DNA of 64,000 nucleotides from Melieria omissa (taxonomy: Eukaryota; Arthropoda; Insecta; Diptera; Ulidiidae), in assembly GCA_963971225.1 (NCBI GenBank), contig OZ020268.1, forward strand, positions 114,172,830-114,236,829, given 5' to 3'. Positions 58,957 through 64,000 of this stretch are shown in pieces. A program made the position numbers and the translations under genes. The first letter of the stretch is position 1. The number at the start of each line of letters is the position of its first letter. The notes under the pieces were generated by a model. The model did no database searches. It worked only from the letters and a program-made list of their open reading frames with translations, and was not told the origin of the DNA.

Positions 58957-60509
58957 ATGTCTTCGCTCGAAGTACTGAAAAAGTCAAGACTGATACATCT
59001 ATGCATCGCCGTTACCTTCTTCACATCCGGCCTGATTATCAACGCCGCACAGTTGATTTTATTTCTGCTACTCAAGCCCATCAATGTCGTTTTATTCAGG
59101 CGCATAATGTATTACCTGTGTTACTCGCTCTACTCACGTAAGTGCAGACAATAGTTGGCACAATGCAATTTTATTTTACATACATTTTTTGGCCCACAGA
59201 ACTGATCTTTGTCACGGATTGGTACTCAAATAGCATTGTGCACGTGTATATGGACGCTGATGATGAGAAAAAGTATGGTGGCAAGGAACATGTTCTGCTG
59301 GTCATGAATCATTCCTACGAGATTGACTGGCTGGCCGGTTGGATGTTTACCGAGAAGATGCGCGTGCTGGGCAATTGCAAAGCCTATGCGAAGAAAGTGA
59401 TAGCGTATGTGCCAGTCATTGGCTGGGCTTGGAAGTTTGCAGAATTTGTCTTTTTGGAACGATCATACGAGAAGGATAAGGAGATTATTAAAGAACAGCT
59501 GAAGAAGGTGTTTGCCTATCCGGACCCCACATGGCTATTATTGAACGCTGAGGGTACTCGCTTTACACCCAAGAAGCATGAAGCCTCCATCAAGTTTGCA
59601 GAGGAACACAATATGCCAGTGTTGAAGCATCATCTGATTCCACGCACAAAAGGCTTCACTGCCAGTCTGTCCAGCCTACGCGGCCGATGCCCGGCTATAT
59701 ATGATATCAATCTGACTTTCAAAAAGGATGCCAAGGTAAGGCATTGTTTGCTATATGTGATATGTAGGGATCGGAATTATATGCAAGTGCATATTTTTTT
59801 GGAGCTTCCGATTTGAACGGGACCAACACAGAAACTATTTTTATTGAAAAATATTAAGAATGAGCAAACATATGCACTGCATATTTGCATATGTTTGCAT
59901 ATTTTGCATATTTTTCATTTTTTGCATAGTTTTTGCATATAAATCCGATACCTAGTGATATGTATAATTGTTTTAAATTTTTTATGGCACACAGGTCCCC
60001 CCAACCATCTCCAGCTTGCTGAATGGAAAACCCGTGGAGGCGTTTATGTTTGTGCGTCGTATTCCTTTGGAGATTGTTCCCGACGATGAAAAAGAGGCGG
60101 CCGAATGGCTGCAGAACTTCTTCAGAGAGAAAGACCGTATCATTGACAGTTTCCACACAACGGGTAGCTTCTTCGAAACGTCCGGTTTCAAGGAAACGGC
60201 TTGCAAATTATATCCACCCAGATTGTGCTGTTTGGTCAATTTCGCACTCTGGGCACTCTTTTCTGTTTCGCTAATCTTGTACTATCTGGTGTCGTCGCTA
60301 CTAACGGCAAACTGGATTGGACTGTCTGTAGCCCTTGGCATTTTATTGTTGGGTAAGTCGAATTCACATAAACTGTACTCCGTGCGAAAACATTGTTACA
60401 GTTAAATTTTGTTTTCACAGTTTACGGTCTCATGGAGAAAGCTATTGGCATAACACAAATCAGCAAGGCCTCAAACTACGGTTCTGAAGCAAAGCCGCTC
60501 TCGAACTAA
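58957..60509 (+). CDS. 1-acylglycerol-3-phosphate acyltransferase (AGPAT3/4 type), 4 exons, 387 aa
   Basis: Converts lysophosphatidate to phosphatidate in ER/Golgi membranes, a step in phospholipid and triacylglycerol synthesis. Exons 58957-59137, 59200-59735, 59995-60352 and 60421-60509 join in phase to 388 codons. Motif I NHSYEID (His98-Asp103 as the HX4D charge relay), motif II around FLERSYEKD, motif III EGTR (178-181) and motif IV HHLIPRTKG are all intact. Membrane spans: one near residues 15-40 and a pair near the C terminus (NFALWALFSVSLILYYLV and a following ANWIGLSVALGILLLVYG). The length matches the family. It closely resembles Drosophila Agpat3 and Agpat4 as I remember them, and I cannot say which. 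A hAT-type MITE sits in intron 2. Coding starts 40 bases after a splice acceptor, so a noncoding first exon exists upstream. Confidence 0.93.
59765..59954. mobile_element. 190-bp hAT-type MITE inside AGPAT intron 2
   Basis: Ends TAGGGATCGGAATTATATGC and TAGGTATCGGATTTATATGC are inverted with two mismatches. The element is flanked by a perfect direct repeat GTGATATG (59757-59764 and 59955-59962), the 8-bp target duplication of hAT elements; TA on both sides extends the identity to 10 bp. The inside is an array of TTTGCATAT-like repeats. Confidence 0.8.
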
Positions 60510-62887
60510 ACGTAATTCAGACGCACACACAAATGTACACGCAGTGACACGCACACGCATACGCAAACACACGTACACACAATTGGAGACGTACAAGCGG
60601 AAATATTATAGGATATTAGATTACGAAGATAATGGGTAGAAAATTTGTTGGTGAATGAAATGTTCGCCACAGAGTTTAATGAATTTTTCAACAATAGGTC
60701 GTATGAGAAGTTGGAAAGCCCTGTTTCCCATACTTTTTTTGCGGTACAGTTAAAGAGGAAAAAGCAAAAATACAAATTTAAAAACGATGTGAATTCAAAA
60801 CCCCCTATTTATATACGTATATATTTAGTAGCGCTGTAAGCTTAAAGCCCAAAATATAATTCCACAATGTTGTCATTTGATTGATTGTTGATACGAAATG
60901 ATATGATATGAAATTGAAATTATACAGATACAGTCTGACAACAGCGACGAGCGTTGCCAAATTTTGCTGCGCCGGCTGCCGTTAAAGTCTGGGCGCAGAG
61001 TCACTCACTGCATGCCCAATTCGATGTAAATCGAAAAAAATACATATTGCACACTAAACTCAAAATTGCCCACAATCGACGTAAATATTTTTTCATAAAT
61101 CAGTTCACAGTTCGGGTCTTTTATTACCCAAACAATTTCATTGATATCACTATCTTCTTTAGCAGAAAATATACTGTACGCCTGTTTTTATGTTGATTGC
61201 GTCGCCTCTGCAGAATCAACAGTTTTTTACGTATCTTGAAAACCTGGGATCTTGGAGTTGTGACTCTTTTATATTTAGTGTGCGATATGTATGTATGTAT
61301 AAAAACTAGATTTACGAACTTTTAATTTTTGGTGGTTTTAATGTACGTGAAAAAACTAACAGAACAAAAACCAATATTTATTAGGAGCGTTATTTATTTT
61401 TCTCAAGTTTTGGAAACTTTTATCATTTATCATATTTTAGAGCAGCGAAACAAAATTGAATTAATTTGTAGATAGCTTTTTTATTATTTGTTTATAAAAA
61501 AATATAATCGGGCAATTAATGGAAGAGCAAATAATATAAACAAAGATCATAACGCATTGATTGTTCTCATTTCAGAGTGCACAAATAAATATCGCTCTCG
61601 AAGTAAAGCATTGTTAACATGCCGCACATATGTCGATGAAGCCAAAATGTTCGAAATGCAAAACTATTAATATTTACTTCTAACTTTGAACTAAAGTAAT
61701 TTTGAACTGATTAAAACGTAGTTTGCATAGTCCGAACATTACTGTATGTATAAAAATGCATTGTGAGTCAAGTAGTACATACCTATGTGTACAAACAAGA
61801 GGGCTTTATGTGGTAGAAAAATTACTTCCTGTTAGAAAACATCTAAATCTATTTTTACACAAACGCCAAGGCAAGGAAAGCCTCTTAAGGTTGGAGCGTT
61901 TGTTTTTGACTCCTCGACAACATTTAACAGATCTGGATCACGTCTAAATTGCAGTCTTCAAATCGTGAAATGCACCAAACTTTTCCAATAGCACTTTAAA
62001 CGATTATTTATTGGTTGTAATTATGTGCAAAAATAGATTTAGGCGTTTAAGCATTATTTTTTGTATAATGTAAACCTTATAAAAACTACAATAAAACGCT
62101 AAATGGTATTTACTTGTTTTATTTTCATAGAAGGAATATACGAACGCATTTTCTGTGATGTGTTTGCGAAAATGTTTGATTAGAACCTGGGATGATCCTA
62201 AGTCCCACAGGTCACAGAACGTAATAACATTTTAAAATTCTGGGGGATTTAGCTTAATACTGACCTCCTTTTTAAGCTAGTTTTGGTTCTGACATGATCA
62301 CAGTTAAGGATGGTGTGTTCTGGATTTACATCCGCTTAGACTTCATGTCTAACTGACCACTGGAAAGTTAATATCCCTCATCGAATTCGCCAACTATGAA
62401 TATTAACTAGAAGTCAAGAACTGCTTGTAATTATTTTCGAGGACCCCCTTCCAACGGAAAAATTGACTATCTTTCGTAAATCGGGTTTTCTCTTAGTTTA
62501 TTTTAGGCGGAACAAGTAAATGGCTCTGTTAGCACAACCATCAAGAAAATCAGAAAACGTTTCCTAAACGCAGACCACAGAGGGAAATCTACCCCAATCT
62601 GCAAAACGATTTGACTTTACGTTATTGACAATGGCAAAAATTCGTACTCAAAAGGCATTACTTGTAATTCTTAGGAATCATTGTACACTGCTAGTCTTGA
62701 CTACTCATATTATATATTTTTTTTTAAATATCAGCTCCAATGCGTCCAAAGCTTAGAACTCTGGAAGAACCACTCTGCACAGATCTGAATGGGCTCTCGA
62801 AACTGAAATTTTGGTGATCAACAGCACCTTATGACATGCATTTTTGGATTTCATTGCTACGCAACGTAATCTCCAAAAAAAAAAATA
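60510..62887. other. AGPAT 3' flank and intergenic spacer
   Basis: CA-rich simple sequence at about 60521-60582 lies just after the AGPAT stop, probably in its 3' UTR. The remainder is AT-rich; short frames (60954-61196, 61723-61947) lack support. Confidence 0.4.
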
Positions 62888-63869
62888 CAGTATAATCTCG
62901 ATAATCCGGACAATTAAAACTCAGGCACTGTCCGAAATATTAAAATGTCCGGATTACCAAGATTAAAAAAAAAATCCATACAAATACTGAAAACCAGTGA
63001 AACGTATTTTTTATTGAAATAAAATTCTTTTTGCTTCAAATTTTTTTTTTACAATCATGTCTGGATAGAGTGAACTAATTATTGCAAGGCCTGTTCGCAG
63101 TATTGAGGTTGTTTACTATATCAAGGTTAAAATTTTTGTTCAAAAACTAGTTTTATTTGCTCAAAATATACTTTGTGTATATAAATTCAAGAGATAATTA
63201 AAATAAAAATAAAAAAAAGTCCACCTTCACACACAGTCGGTTTGTTACTCGACAAAAAACATAATCACTAAGGTCAAGAAACAGCTGATTTTGTAACAAT
63301 CAACAGCAAAAATACAAATTAGGGGAATACCCTCTTTCATTTTTTTATTCCTTCTTGTGTTTTTTGTTGAAATGCTTTTTGCTTGAAATTGCTTTCAAAA
63401 TTTTGTTAGCTATGGTATTTAGAGGTTTTCTATTGGTTACTATTTAGAGTACTCCATATAAAAATTGGGTTGTTCTATACTATATACAGTGAACTATATC
63501 GGTGTTCACATTTTTGGTGATTTTGCAAGAAATTTGTAATTTTCATTTGGCGAAGTTTTATTTAATTTTTTTTTAGAAGTTCAGATTTGCTACATTGTAC
63601 TTCACTGCCAGTTGACGAAGTGACTTTCCTCGACTTAGATTCTATGTGCTTTCTTTACTATAAGTGCCTTTATTAATATTGAATTTAGTTTACAAAGTTA
63701 GATTAAACTTTTATAATTAAAAAAAGTAGATAAAAATGAGTGTCTGGATTTTGGAGATATATAAAATGTGTGGTGTCCGGATTACAGAGTCAACAATAGA
63801 AAGCAATTGGGTGTCCGGATTACCGCGTTGACCGTATTAGAGAGTATCCGAATTATCGAGATTGTGCTG
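62888..63869. mobile_element. 982-bp pogo/Tigger-type nonautonomous element
   Basis: The left end CAGTATAATCTCGATAATCC and right end (reverse strand) CAGCACAATCTCGATAATTC match in 17 of 20 positions. Both are flanked by TA (62886-62887, 63870-63871), as expected for Tc1/mariner/pogo insertion. GTCCGGATTA motifs recur in both subterminal regions (about 62945, 63774, 63812). No transposase is encoded. A second CAGTGAACTATATCGGTG near 63487 looks like another pogo-type end, perhaps from a nested or rearranged copy. Confidence 0.75.
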
Positions 63870-64000
63870 TATATACAAAACTCACATAATGACGCAAGTA
63901 TATTGATTAAATTGCCTATCAAACGACGAAAAACAAATCGTTTCAGTGCATTTAATAGACTTTTTTCCAACCAGTTTCAATAATTATCGAAGTACTCAGT

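Noticed and set aside
1..64000. tRNA, rRNA, CRISPR arrays and bacterial-type operons
   Set aside because: I looked for tRNA B-box-like sequences and regular spaced repeats and saw none; gene structure is eukaryotic throughout.

Overview
The window looks like euchromatic DNA of a higher dipteran, most likely a true fruit fly (Tephritidae). Supporting signs are short introns of roughly 60-100 bases with GT/AG ends, AT-rich spacers, proteins very close to Drosophila ones, and many small TIR (terminal inverted repeat) elements. All species and synteny statements rest on memory of Drosophila and on reading the sequence; no search was run. From memory, sugarless, Surf1 and a small RR-1 cuticle cluster lie together in Drosophila chromosome region 65D-E, which fits this order.

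Layout. 1-5065 is probably intron of sugarless (UDP-glucose dehydrogenase) and holds a decayed transposase. 5066-6552 carries the last four coding exons of sugarless (+). 7150-9081 is Surf1 (-, cytochrome c oxidase assembly). It shares a 232-bp promoter with an NDOR1/Tah18 diflavin reductase (+, 9314-11056, cytosolic Fe-S assembly). 11476-16183 is IFT122/Oseg1 (-, 15 coding exons, intraflagellar transport), with an RFX X-box upstream. It stands head-to-head with a ZAD-like C2H2 zinc-finger gene (+, 18930-22228).

From 22 kb the window opens into long AT-rich spacers. These hold four two-exon RR-1 cuticle protein genes: 30330-30820 (-), 36466-37031 (-), 41862-42310 (-) and 46599-47710 (+). Each has a TATA box and an intron inside the signal peptide. 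The last two are divergent sister duplicates. A SERHL-type alpha/beta hydrolase (-, 50607-51958) and an AGPAT3/4-type lysophosphatidate acyltransferase (+, 58957-60509, probable leader exon near 54.1 kb) complete the gene set.

The spacers carry small DNA transposons: five TTAA-flanked piggyBac-type elements of 91-728 bp (one with a decayed right end), two hAT-type elements with 8-bp target duplications (one inside an AGPAT intron), a 982-bp pogo/Tigger-type element, an internally deleted mariner and a 253-bp foldback element. There is also a non-LTR retrotransposon 3' end. The housekeeping genes do not form an operon-like system. The clearest regulatory signals are the X-box at IFT122, the paired E-boxes between Surf1 and NDOR1, and the TATA boxes of the cuticle genes. 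No convincing novel gene system is visible; the most unusual material is the set of TTAA elements.
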